Assembly (NCBI RefSeq): GCF_017498545.1
Contig: NZ_CP071793.1
Span: 744,001 to 808,000, forward strand
DNA length: 64,000 bases
Source of the DNA: Sulfidibacter corallicola
GTDB taxonomy: Bacteria; Acidobacteriota; Holophagae; Acanthopleuribacterales; Acanthopleuribacteraceae
Direction: 5' to 3'
A program made the translations under genes and the position numbers. The notes beneath the pieces were generated by a model that was not told the DNA's origin, made no database searches, and was given only the letters and a program-made list of their open reading frames with translations. Positions 27,941 to 36,666 of the stretch are shown here, one piece after another. How positions within the stretch are numbered: position 1 is the first letter of the stretch; the number at the start of each line of letters is the position of its first letter.

Positions 27941-29935
27941 ATGAAAGAATGCCACTTAGCCAACCGTTGGGCCCTTATCGCCCTGGTTCTCCTTTCGCTC
28001 CACTGCACCAAGAAAGTACCAGAACCGGTGGCCGCGATCGAGCCGGAACCGGTCGTCGAAATCGCAGCCGAGCCCGATCCGGTCGAGGCGGCGATCGAAA
28101 CCAGTGAAGCGCTCTACCAGCGGGGTCTCACCGCTCTGGAGACCAACCGCGACGACCTCGCCCGCCAGTACTTCGATCTGGCGTTGCAGGAGCTGATGAC
28201 CTGTGAAAGCGATGCCGGCGCCCATTCCGAGGATCTTCAGTACCACCTGATGCACCTGGTGGAGCACATCCACCAGGCCGAGCGGGAATTCGGTGGGCTT
28301 TTCGCCGAGGACAATGGATACACCGCCTCGGCGCTGGACAAACTGGTCGACGACACCCTGGTGGACCTGGAATTGCGGGAGATCGATTCGAACTGGTCGA
28401 ACCTGGAGCAGTTGGGCGATCAACCGGTGGATTACGACGTGCCGATCAAAACCAACCGGGTGGTGCAGAGCTTCATTCGCGCCTTTTCCACCGACCGGGG
28501 CCACATCATCGGCGCGGGGCTGGAACGCTCCACGCGCTATCTGCCGATGATGCGCAAGGTGTTCGAGGAGGAAGGCGTTCCCCTGGATCTCTGCTACCTG
28601 CCGCTGATCGAATCGGCGTATCGGAACCGGGCCAAGTCGCGAGCCAGCGCGATCGGGCTCTGGCAGTTCATCGCCAGCACCGCCCGCATCTACAAGCTTC
28701 GGGTGAATTGGTGGGTGGACGAGCGCATGGATCCCGAAGCGGCGACCCGGGCCGCGGCCAAGCATCTGAAAGATTTGCACGAGGAGTTCGGCGATTGGTA
28801 TCTGGCCCTGTGCGCCTACAACGCGGGTCCCGGGCGGGTGCGCCGCGCGATTCGCCGGGGCGGCAGTCGCGATTTCTGGCACATGGCCCGGCGCCGGCTT
28901 CTGCCGCGCGAAACCATCGGGTACATTCCGGCCTACCTGGCTGGTGTCACCATCGCCAAGAATCCGGAACAGCACGGCTTCGCCAACCTGGACTACCAGC
29001 AACCGCTGGAGAGCGACACCCTGGTCGTGGAAGAAGCGGTGGAACTGGACGTCCTGGCCAAGGCGATGGGACTCAATACTTTGGAGCTGGCCTACCTCAA
29101 CCAGCACCTGATTCGCGGTGTCTCTCCCGACGAGGAAACCACCCGCATCCGCGTACCGCGCGGCATGAAGGAGGCCGCCGAAAAGGCGCTCGCCACCCTG
29201 CCGCCGGCCCAACGGGTCTCCTGGCAGCGTTACACCCTGGAACGCGGCGATACCCTGGGCAAGCTGGCCAAACGGTTCGGGACCACGGTCCACGCCCTCA
29301 CCAGCCTCAACGCCATCAACAATCCCCGTCGTCTGCGCGTCGGTCAAAAACTGCTCATTCCCAAGGGCAGTCGCCGGGCCTATCCCTTGAGGGTCCAGGA
29401 GTTCGATCGCGAGGAGCGGCTGGAGGCCAAGGACGTTCGCTACGAGGTCAAACGCGGCGACACCCTGTACCTCATTTCCAAACGCTTCCAAACCACCATT
29501 CCCTCGATTCTCAGCCTGAACGCCGACCTGGACCCCTTCGCGCCGGAGCCGGGCCAGTCCCTGAGCATCCATCAAGGGGATCGGTGGGATCGCCAACGCA
29601 AGCCGCCCAGCCGGGCACGGGGGTACACCTACTACCGCGTGCAACGCGGCGACACCCTGTCGGAAATCGCCCAGCGGCACCGGGTCGGCTTGTCCAAGCT
29701 TCTGCGAATCAACGGCTTCAACAAGCGGAGCACGATTCGGGTCGGTCAGCGGGTCAAGATTCCGAATCGATCGGGCGTTTCGGGGCGAGTCGTGACCTAC
29801 CGCATCAAGGCCGGCGACACGCTGTCGAAAATCGCCGCACGCTACAAAGTCAGCGTGGGCAAGATCATGGAATGGAACCGCCTCAAATCGCAGCACAAGA
29901 TCACGGTCGGCCAGAAATTGACACTCTATCTGTAG
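27941..29935 (+). CDS. mltD: Membrane-bound lytic murein transglycosylase D with four LysM domains
   Basis: 664 residues. The N terminus is a signal peptide ending near Cys22 (LLSLHC). This may be a lipobox, but His at -1 is atypical, so lipid anchoring is uncertain. A Glu/Pro-rich spacer and helical region lead to the SLT domain, with catalytic Glu224 in LPLIESAYRNRAKS, GLWQFI and ALCAYNAGPGRV. Four LysM peptidoglycan-binding motifs follow at about 430-473, 500-545, 563-608 and 619-664, each with (V/I/L)xxGDTLxxIA. E. coli MltD has two LysM, so four is at the upper end. It cleaves glycan strands with formation of anhydro-muramyl ends in the periplasm. Confidence 0.93.
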   Translation: MKECHLANRWALIALVLLSLHCTKKVPEPVAAIEPEPVVEIAAEPDPVEAAIETSEALYQRGLTALETNRDDLARQYFDLALQELMTCESDAGAHSEDLQYHLMHLVEHIHQAEREFGGLFAEDNGYTASALDKLVDDTLVDLELREIDSNWSNLEQLGDQPVDYDVPIKTNRVVQSFIRAFSTDRGHIIGAGLERSTRYLPMMRKVFEEEGVPLDLCYLPLIESAYRNRAKSRASAIGLWQFIASTARIYKLRVNWWVDERMDPEAATRAAAKHLKDLHEEFGDWYLALCAYNAGPGRVRRAIRRGGSRDFWHMARRRLLPRETIGYIPAYLAGVTIAKNPEQHGFANLDYQQPLESDTLVVEEAVELDVLAKAMGLNTLELAYLNQHLIRGVSPDEETTRIRVPRGMKEAAEKALATLPPAQRVSWQRYTLERGDTLGKLAKRFGTTVHALTSLNAINNPRRLRVGQKLLIPKGSRRAYPLRVQEFDREERLEAKDVRYEVKRGDTLYLISKRFQTTIPSILSLNADLDPFAPEPGQSLSIHQGDRWDRQRKPPSRARGYTYYRVQRGDTLSEIAQRHRVGLSKLLRINGFNKRSTIRVGQRVKIPNRSGVSGRVVTYRIKAGDTLSKIAARYKVSVGKIMEWNRLKSQHKITVGQKLTLYL

Positions 29936-29989
29936 GTGCCTTACGGCCCTCTCGCGATGCGGGAATCTTGGACTTTTCGGTTTCGTTGG

Positions 29990-30270
29990 CGCGTGGCCAG
30001 GGGAGTGATCGGCTTCGCTCTTTGTTGTAACCCACTCCCGTTACTAATATTGCTTCTACTGGTTGAGCTGGCAGCTCAACCTACAGGCACGACGTCTCTG
30101 TCTGCATGCGGGGATTCCGCTAGCAGGTCACTCCGCTTTGGTACGATCGGGGAAAGAGCGCGCTTCGCTCTTTGTCGTAGCCTGCTGCCGTTGATCATGT
30201 TGCTTCGACGCGTCGGCCCAGCGGGCCAACCTACAGCGACGACGCCCCTTCCGTAAATGCGGGAACTCCC
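29990..30270. repeat. Family A palindromic repeats, two copies
   Basis: Copies near 30058-30090 (stem GGTTGAGCTG/CAGCTCAACC) and near 30205-30240 (stem GTCGGCCC/GGGCCAAC), each preceded by TTGCTTC and followed by CTACAGGCACGACG or CTACAGCGACGACG. GCTTCGCTCTTTG motifs occur at about 30010 and 30165. They fill the gap between the transglycosylase and the CHAT gene. No gene is seen from 29936 to 30482. Confidence 0.7.
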
Positions 30271-30482
30271 AAGCGATTCGCTTCGATTTGTTACCCACCT
30301 GAAACCCGGGTCCCCGGCCTGAGTGGTGACTCCATGGTAAAAATTGAATTTTACCAGTAGTTTGAAAAAATCGGTAAAAACCGCGGTGGAGGAATGGCAT
30401 TCACCCTGTTATCATGAATGTTCCATCAACGTGATCATCGGCCTTACGCTCTGTCCGCCTAGGCCATAAGTCGGGTGTTTCT

Positions 30483-33400
30483 ATGGTATTCCGTGTTTTT
30501 CTGCTCGGGTTCCTTTGCACTTGGTCGATATCGCCCTGCCTGGCGCACGACCATACGCCGGGCATCGTGATCGAGGGACTTCCCAAGACGCCGCCCGTGG
30601 CGCTTCGCTTGAAACCCGGCGACATCGTGACCGGATGGCGACTGCCCAAGGGTGCCGAAAACCAGGCGCCCCCCACGGTCTTCGAATTCCTGCGCATGCT
30701 GGAAGGGGACGGCTTGATCGTGCCGGTCGCGCTGCACGTCGTGCGCGAGGGCAAGCCGGTGAAGATCGAACTGCTGCCCAACATGTGGCGGTTCGATGTG
30801 CGGCCATCACTGGACGACCCGTTTCGCGAGCCCTATGCGCGAGGCTTGGCGTTGGTCGTCTCCGGTCAGGTGGAGCAGGGGATGGGTGCATGGCAGGAAC
30901 TTCTGGATCGTGCCGACCTGCCCGCCGAACTGGCCTGCTGGCTGGCCTACGACATGGGCCAGCGGTGGATGAAACAGCGGAAATGGGACAAGGCCCTGGA
31001 AGCCTACGATCGGGCTTGGGCCAGCGCGCCGCACGATCAGGCCCGCATCGCCATTATGGACGCCCGCCGACTGGGATTCCTGAGAGCGAGAAAACTGGAC
31101 AAGTCCATTGAATCCAGTGAAGCCGCCCGGGCCTTGATTCGGCGACACGACGGTGAAGGGCCCCGTTACGCGCGCCAGACCGTGTTTCTCGGCAGACTGC
31201 TCCAGCGCACCCAGAGCTGGGAAACGGCCTGGGATACCTTCGAAGAAGGCATACGCATCTACAGACCGCTGGGCAAAAGCATGGCGCTTTCCTATGCCCT
31301 CAACTATCAGGGAGGCACGGCCTGGTACGGCGGTGCCTTCAAAAAGGCCGAGGAACGATTGCGGGAGGCGTTGGCGATCCGCGAGGCACTCGCCCCCGAT
31401 AGTATGGAACCGGCGAAAACGCTCCACCTGCTGGCGGGCCTGAGCACCGAAATCGGGGACCTGGCCCAGGCTCAGCAATACATGGCGCGCGCGCTCGAAC
31501 TGTCTTCCAAAGTCGATCCAGGCAGTATGGTCCACCTCAATTTTCTCAGCAGCATGGGCCTGGTCACCATCTGGATTGGCGATTTCGAATACGCGCGCGA
31601 TTTGCTGCTTCAGGCCAAAGACGGGTACAAAGGTTCCGAAAGTGAAGGTCTGGCCGCTGCGCTTCACAACCTCGCCTTGGCCTACCAAAACCTCAAAGAC
31701 TACGAAAACGCCGAAAAGTACTATCTGGAATCCATCCGTATCGCGGAACGGACCCTGACGAAATCCGAGGCGGAATTGATGACCAGTCACCTCAACCTGG
31801 GGATCATGTTCACCGCCGCCGGAGATTTCGAAAAAAGTGAAGGGTACCTGAAGCAGGCCTTGGCTTCGCTCAAGGGTCCGACGATGGATCTGGCCAAGGT
31901 ACGCTCTGCGATGGGATCGCTTTACCTGCGGCAGGAGAAATGGGCCGAAGCGGCTTCCTACTACCGCCAATCGCTGAAGATCGCCGAGGACATCAGTCCG
32001 GAGTCGAAGTTTACGGCCCTTGTTTGGAACCGATTGGCCTTGAGCGTTCAAAACCAGGGGCAGATGGAGCGGGCCGGCGAATATTTCGAGCGATCTCGCA
32101 ACGCGATGGATGCCCAAATCGTGGCCCTGGGCGGTACCCTGTTACAGAATGCCCGCTACCTGAGCCAGGAAGACGACATTTACCGCAACTATCTCACCTA
32201 TCTGGTGAAAGCCGAAAAGCACGAAGCGGCGTTCGAGTTGTTGGAAACCCTGCGAGCCCGCAACTTGCGGGGCCAACTCGGGCGGCGGCGTTTGTCGTTC
32301 GAGAAAGACGAGATCCCTGCGGAATTGCTGGCCGCGTTGAAGGACCTGGGCTCACGTTATGACCGGCTGCTGTCGGAGCGGGCCAAAGTGGTGCCCGAGA
32401 ACCGCGCGGAAATCGAGCGGTTGGATGCAGCGCGACGCGAATTGCGCGTTCGGCACGGCCAGATCGTCGTAGACATTCACGAGGCTGCGCCACGCACTGC
32501 CGCCATCCGCCATCCCAGACCTCTGAAATTGGAGGAGGTGCGAGCCGCGCTTGACGAAAGCACGGTGTTGCTCAGCTACGCCGTGATGGAGGAGCGGACC
32601 TTTCTGTTCGTGTTGAACGAGCGCGGGCTTGCCAGGGTCGTGACCATTGAACGCGGCAGCGAGGACCTGGCCGCACAGGTTCGCGACCTGCACACCCGCA
32701 TCAAGTTGAAATCGGGCGGTGCGGGCACCCGTCGTTTGTTGGATCGGCTGTGTCGCGATCTCTACGGAACCCTGATCGCCCCGATCGCGCCCTTGTTGGT
32801 CGATGCCGAGCGATTGCTGGTCGTTCCCGACGGCCCGCTTCACACCCTGCCGTTCAATGTGCTGATCATGGATCCGGCGCCCGCCGGAATGGCGGAGGGT
32901 CGTCACCTGGTGGCGTGGAAGCCGGTGACCAAGGTGGAGAGTGCGACGATTTTCGCCATGTTGAAGGCCCAAAAGGGACCCGAGGGGTCACATCTGGCGG
33001 CCTTCGGCAATCCCAAATATCCCTCGCCCGCCGTTGCCCGAAACGAAGCCCGGGATTTGGACGCCAGGGTTCGCTCGGCGATGAAAAACCGCGACTTCGC
33101 GTTCGAGCCGCTTCCGTACTCCGAGCGCGAGGTCATGGCCATCTCGAAACTGTTTCGCGACAATGTCTCCCTATACCTCGGTGCGGCAGCGATCGAGGAG
33201 AAAACCAAGTCCCTCGGCCCGGAAACGACGCACGTCCACTTTGCCTGTCACGCAGGGTTGGACAACCGGTTCCCCATGGACTCCTACTTGGCGTTGACCA
33301 TTCCGACCGATGGGAAGGACAAGCGGGACAACGGTCTGCTGCAGGTGTGGGAAATTTACGAGCAATTGCGGCTTCACGCCGATCTGGTGGTGCTTTCCGG

Positions 33401-33716
33401 CTGTGAAACCGCGTTGGGCAAGGATTTCGGGGGCGAGGGGTTGCTTGGGCTCACCCAGGCGTTCCAATACGCGGGGGCGCGCTCCGTGGTGGCCTCGCTC
33501 TGGGCCGCCAACGACCTCTCCACTTCGTTGCTGATGGAGCACTTCTACCGGTTTCTCGATGAGGGGCTCGCGAAGGACGAGGCCCTGCGCCGGGCCCAAC
33601 TGGAGCTGATCCGTGGGCCCGTCACCATCACCGATGCCGATGGGGAATCGCGCCGATTCGATGCCTCCCATCCTTATTATTGGGGAGCCTTCCAGCTCAT
33701 CGGGCCCTGGAACTGA
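30483..33716 (+). CDS. Exported TPR protein with C-terminal CHAT peptidase domain
   Basis: 1077 residues. A signal peptide covers 1-22 (VFLLGFLCTWSISPCLA). Residues about 24-97 resemble a PDZ-like module (GIVIEGLP, LKPGDIVTGW, PVALHVVREGKPVKIEL). Tetratricopeptide repeats run from about 150 to 560 (YALNYQGGTAWYGGAFKKAEERLREAL; NLALAYQNLKDYENAEKYYLESI). The CHAT domain (about 740-1077), a caspase-like clan CD fold, has the His/Cys dyad as His923 (FACHAGLDNR) and Cys974 (LSGCETALG), followed by GGEGLLGLTQAFQYAGARSVVASLW. Both catalytic residues are present, so a proteolytic role is possible. Export of a CHAT protein is unusual, since most characterised ones are cytoplasmic. No obvious binding site precedes the ATG. 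It faces the membrane protein at 34.5-36.1 kb. Confidence 0.88.
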   Translation: MVFRVFLLGFLCTWSISPCLAHDHTPGIVIEGLPKTPPVALRLKPGDIVTGWRLPKGAENQAPPTVFEFLRMLEGDGLIVPVALHVVREGKPVKIELLPNMWRFDVRPSLDDPFREPYARGLALVVSGQVEQGMGAWQELLDRADLPAELACWLAYDMGQRWMKQRKWDKALEAYDRAWASAPHDQARIAIMDARRLGFLRARKLDKSIESSEAARALIRRHDGEGPRYARQTVFLGRLLQRTQSWETAWDTFEEGIRIYRPLGKSMALSYALNYQGGTAWYGGAFKKAEERLREALAIREALAPDSMEPAKTLHLLAGLSTEIGDLAQAQQYMARALELSSKVDPGSMVHLNFLSSMGLVTIWIGDFEYARDLLLQAKDGYKGSESEGLAAALHNLALAYQNLKDYENAEKYYLESIRIAERTLTKSEAELMTSHLNLGIMFTAAGDFEKSEGYLKQALASLKGPTMDLAKVRSAMGSLYLRQEKWAEAASYYRQSLKIAEDISPESKFTALVWNRLALSVQNQGQMERAGEYFERSRNAMDAQIVALGGTLLQNARYLSQEDDIYRNYLTYLVKAEKHEAAFELLETLRARNLRGQLGRRRLSFEKDEIPAELLAALKDLGSRYDRLLSERAKVVPENRAEIERLDAARRELRVRHGQIVVDIHEAAPRTAAIRHPRPLKLEEVRAALDESTVLLSYAVMEERTFLFVLNERGLARVVTIERGSEDLAAQVRDLHTRIKLKSGGAGTRRLLDRLCRDLYGTLIAPIAPLLVDAERLLVVPDGPLHTLPFNVLIMDPAPAGMAEGRHLVAWKPVTKVESATIFAMLKAQKGPEGSHLAAFGNPKYPSPAVARNEARDLDARVRSAMKNRDFAFEPLPYSEREVMAISKLFRDNVSLYLGAAAIEEKTKSLGPETTHVHFACHAGLDNRFPMDSYLALTIPTDGKDKRDNGLLQVWEIYEQLRLHADLVVLSGCETALGKDFGGEGLLGLTQAFQYAGARSVVASLWAANDLSTSLLMEHFYRFLDEGLAKDEALRRAQLELIRGPVTITDADGESRRFDASHPYYWGAFQLIGPWN

Positions 33717-33799
33717 GTTTTCGCGAGGGAAAATGTGCCAATCCCGGAGGTCTCATTCGAAACGAATCCAATCGGCGTGCCCGGATGCCGAGAGAGTCG

Positions 33800-34400
33800 T
33801 CATGCCCGGTAGGTTGGGCCGCCGGCCCGACACTTCGAAGCGATCCACGCTTCGCAAGATCGGGTGGGAAAAGAGCGAGGCAGATAAGTCGAGCCTCTAG
33901 ATCTCTCAATGATGGATTTCGATCCTTGCTCAGTTGCTTCGATTGGTTGAGTAGGACCGGTAAGGCAGGCTGCCATACCGGCCGTGGCATACCGGCCGTG
34001 CCATACCGGCCGTGCCATACCGGCCGTGCCATACCTACAGGCTTTACGAAGCTTGTGTACTTGCGGGGAGCTCGTGCCAGGTGGCTCCGACGAGCTGCCG
34101 ATCTTGGGGGAACGGATCCCTGACCCGAATCAGGTCGACCCATCGTAGCGCGTGATCGGGGAGTTCCCGCATCTCGGGAAGGGCGGCAAGGCCTGTAGGT
34201 GGAGCAGCTTGCTCCACCAATCGAAGCGACGTCGGCTTCGGCCAGGTATTGAGCCAAAGAGCGGAGCGATCCCCTCGCCCGAGCAGGTCAAAGCCGAGAT
34301 CCAGGCCCTCTCGATCGTATCGATACATCGCATCGGCGGGGCTTCGGCTGGTTGAGCAAGCTGCCTTACCGGCCCTGCTCAACCTGCAGGCTTTACGTCT
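33800..34400. repeat. Family A palindromic repeats, four copies
   Basis: Copies near 33808-33842 (GTTGGGCC/GGCCCGAC), 33935-34045 (arms GGTTGAG ... expanded by a tandem repeat), 34190-34230 (GGTGGAGCA/TGCTCCACC) and 34340-34395 (GGTTGAGCA/TGCTCAACC). They fill the gap between the convergent CHAT gene and the membrane-protein gene. AAAGAGCGGAGC occurs near 34256. No gene is supported from 33717 to 34512. Confidence 0.75.
33973..34034. repeat. 14-bp tandem repeat
   Basis: Four consecutive units of CCATACCGGCCGTG (33973, 33987 with one change at its first base, 34001, 34015) and a partial fifth. It lies within a family A palindrome, where ACCGG-type sequence normally occurs once. Confidence 0.85.
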
Positions 34401-34512
34401 CTTGCGCACGTGCGGGCCCTCGGGATCGGCTCGCTTCGCGTTGTTTCTTTCCCGAAATCGAGTTGGCTATGCCCACTGGTCAGGGGCTTTGTTTCCAGGA
34501 GTTCCGGCGGTC

Positions 34513-36075
34513 TCAGGGCTCCTGATCCCGGCGTTTCAACATCTCCATGTATTTGGCCGCCTTTTCCTCGTCCCCGACCAGCTCCGCGGCCAGGATCATG
34601 TGTTCCAGGGCGCGCACGAACTCGGGGTCCAGTCGATAGGCCAACTCGAAATCTCGCAGTGCCGCCCGATGGTCCTCCGCGCTGTCCCGACCCAGCAGGT
34701 GGACGCCGCGTTCAAACAGGGCTTTGGCGATCTCGCGGTCGTAGGTACGGGTCTCCGGTGGGAAGGCGAAGGGGACCTCGTCGGATCGAACGATATCAGG
34801 GATGGGGTCGATCAACTGCGGTGCGCGAGATGTTCCCAGAAACCAGCCCAACAGCGGCAACAGGATCAAGCCGCAAACCAGAACCCAGCGAGGGGTCGTC
34901 GCCAAACCCGACCACCACTGGGCCAGGGTGCTGACCAGACGCTGGAACCGGTTGTCGAAATAGCTGAGGTGAAGCAGGGTGCCGTGGTCGAACCATCGGA
35001 ATCGAAGGCTGCGCCCCTGCCCCAGCGACATGTGCTCGCTGGTGCCCTCCTCGGGGCTCGAAAGACCACCCCACAGGGGATGGAAACACAGCGGCTGCAG
35101 GTCGCCGTCGCTGCCGCCCCAAACTTCCAGGTTGTCGTCATGGGCATCCAGTTCGAGCATGACCGGTTCGGTGCCTCCCAGCGTCCACCGTTTGATTTCC
35201 TGGCCGCCGACCTTCACGACCAGCAGTCGAAGCTCCGTCACCCCTCGTTTCGAGAGCACGAAACGCTCGTACAGCTCTTCTCTCTGTTCCGGTTCCAACT
35301 CGGGGTGGTCGTTTTGTTCGGGCGTTTCTTTGTCTTTCACATTCACGAACCTGGGAATCCTCAGAGCTTCGTCCAACGGGGTCAGGTCGAGGTCGCGGAC
35401 TCGGTCGCTCAGGGTTTGCGGTTCAAGCATAACCTGGATGCGTTCCATGTTTTCATCGGCTCTGTCCGCCGGCCAGGGTGAAAACAGGGCCATACATCGA
35501 TGGAGGAGGGGGATCCACCGATGAGGTCGCTGGTCGATTTCGAAGAACTTCTCGCCGCGAAAGCCGATTTTTTCGACGATGAACCCATCGAAGCGGCTCT
35601 TCACGTCGGCATGCAGGCGCGCCTTGGCCCGGCGATAGGCGGCCATGTCCAGGATTCGGTTTTGGTCCAATGATTCGAAGAGGGCGGCACAGTCGGCGCT
35701 CGTGTAGTCGTAAATGAACCGGGTGAGACCGACCGTGACGTGGAAGGCGGTGTGGGGCGTCGTCCGCTGCACGATGAATTTGACGTATCTGACGAACAGG
35801 TCCCATTCGGTTGCCAAGCCCTGGCGTTCGTTTTTCCTTTCGAAAAGCAACGAACGCTCCATGACCAGTTGTTGCAGCAGTTGGGCTTCGGTGAACTGTG
35901 TTTTCGAAGGTTGGGCCGCGCGATAATAGGCGCGTTTCTGTTGCCTGAACATCGTCACCGGCAGGAAGGCGAACGCGTCGGCGACAACCGAAAACGCGAC
36001 CTGTCGATTTCCATGAAGAAAAAACGCGATCACATATGCGCGTTGCGCGTACTCGTCAAACCTGGATCGGCGCAT
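34513..36075 (-). CDS. Membrane protein with sigma-like N terminus and TPR-like tail
   Basis: 520 residues, family not recognised. Residues about 9-45 (EYAQRAYVIAFFLHGNRQV, then AFSVVADAFAFL) resemble the spacing of conserved residues in region 2 of sigma-70 factors (AYxxAxxxxGxRxxAxxVxxxAF), but regions needed for DNA binding are not evident. A helical region (50-250) and a beta-rich region (about 275-390) follow. One clear membrane span lies at about 408-426 (WVLVCGLILLPLLGWFL), then a region with a TPR-like helical pair (ALRDFELAYRLDPEFVRALEHMILAAELVGDEEKAAKYMEML). The topology puts the N-terminal part in the cytoplasm and the TPR-like end in the periplasm. It is convergent with the CHAT gene. 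Confidence 0.7.
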   Translation of the reverse strand: MRRSRFDEYAQRAYVIAFFLHGNRQVAFSVVADAFAFLPVTMFRQQKRAYYRAAQPSKTQFTEAQLLQQLVMERSLLFERKNERQGLATEWDLFVRYVKFIVQRTTPHTAFHVTVGLTRFIYDYTSADCAALFESLDQNRILDMAAYRRAKARLHADVKSRFDGFIVEKIGFRGEKFFEIDQRPHRWIPLLHRCMALFSPWPADRADENMERIQVMLEPQTLSDRVRDLDLTPLDEALRIPRFVNVKDKETPEQNDHPELEPEQREELYERFVLSKRGVTELRLLVVKVGGQEIKRWTLGGTEPVMLELDAHDDNLEVWGGSDGDLQPLCFHPLWGGLSSPEEGTSEHMSLGQGRSLRFRWFDHGTLLHLSYFDNRFQRLVSTLAQWWSGLATTPRWVLVCGLILLPLLGWFLGTSRAPQLIDPIPDIVRSDEVPFAFPPETRTYDREIAKALFERGVHLLGRDSAEDHRAALRDFELAYRLDPEFVRALEHMILAAELVGDEEKAAKYMEMLKRRDQEP

Positions 36076-36666
36076 GTAAAACCCGTAACCCTTTCACGTC
36101 CCTCGAGTTGGCATCGAATCAAAAGTGACCCTGATGTAGCGAAGCACGCCGGAGCCTATTTATGAAATGGCGTCGCTACCATATTATTGATTTCAAGTAC
36201 AAGAAAACTTTCTTTTTCAACACTCGGTATCTACCGAATCTTTCGGTTAAGTCCAGTTTATCTGTGAGCGTATCTTTTTTGGAATCCCAAAGTGTCATTC
36301 TCCTGCCGAAGCCGCGGCGTTAGGTTGTAGTCAGACGCGAAAGCGTTGATTCATTTCCGGTCCCATGGACCCTCCATCCTCGTGTAAAACCCGGCCCCCG
36401 GTTTTCACTTCGGAAATCCGGGAAGACGGCACAGGTTTCGGACCTATCTGGTGGCATCGCTTGTTTCCAATGCGGTCGATACCCGTGTGCCCACCTGTGA
36501 TGGGTGAATTGGGGGATCGGTCAACATGCTGAATTAAAAACACTTGTGCTGGGTTGTGTCCTGAGTCCGGTACCGCACCTGCGACCGTGAACCGGCCCTG
36601 ACAAGAAATCCTCGCGCAAAACCCCAAACCCGATTTCACCAATTGTTCTTCGTTAAGGAGTTTTCC
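36076..36666. other. Intergenic region between divergent genes
   Basis: An AT-rich stretch at about 36140-36310 lies ahead of the membrane-protein gene and likely holds promoters in both directions. No binding-site-equipped open frame was found. Confidence 0.4.

Noticed and set aside
33973..34034. CRISPR-like array
   Set aside because: Units are contiguous 14-bp copies with no spacers and no cas genes; this is a simple tandem repeat.
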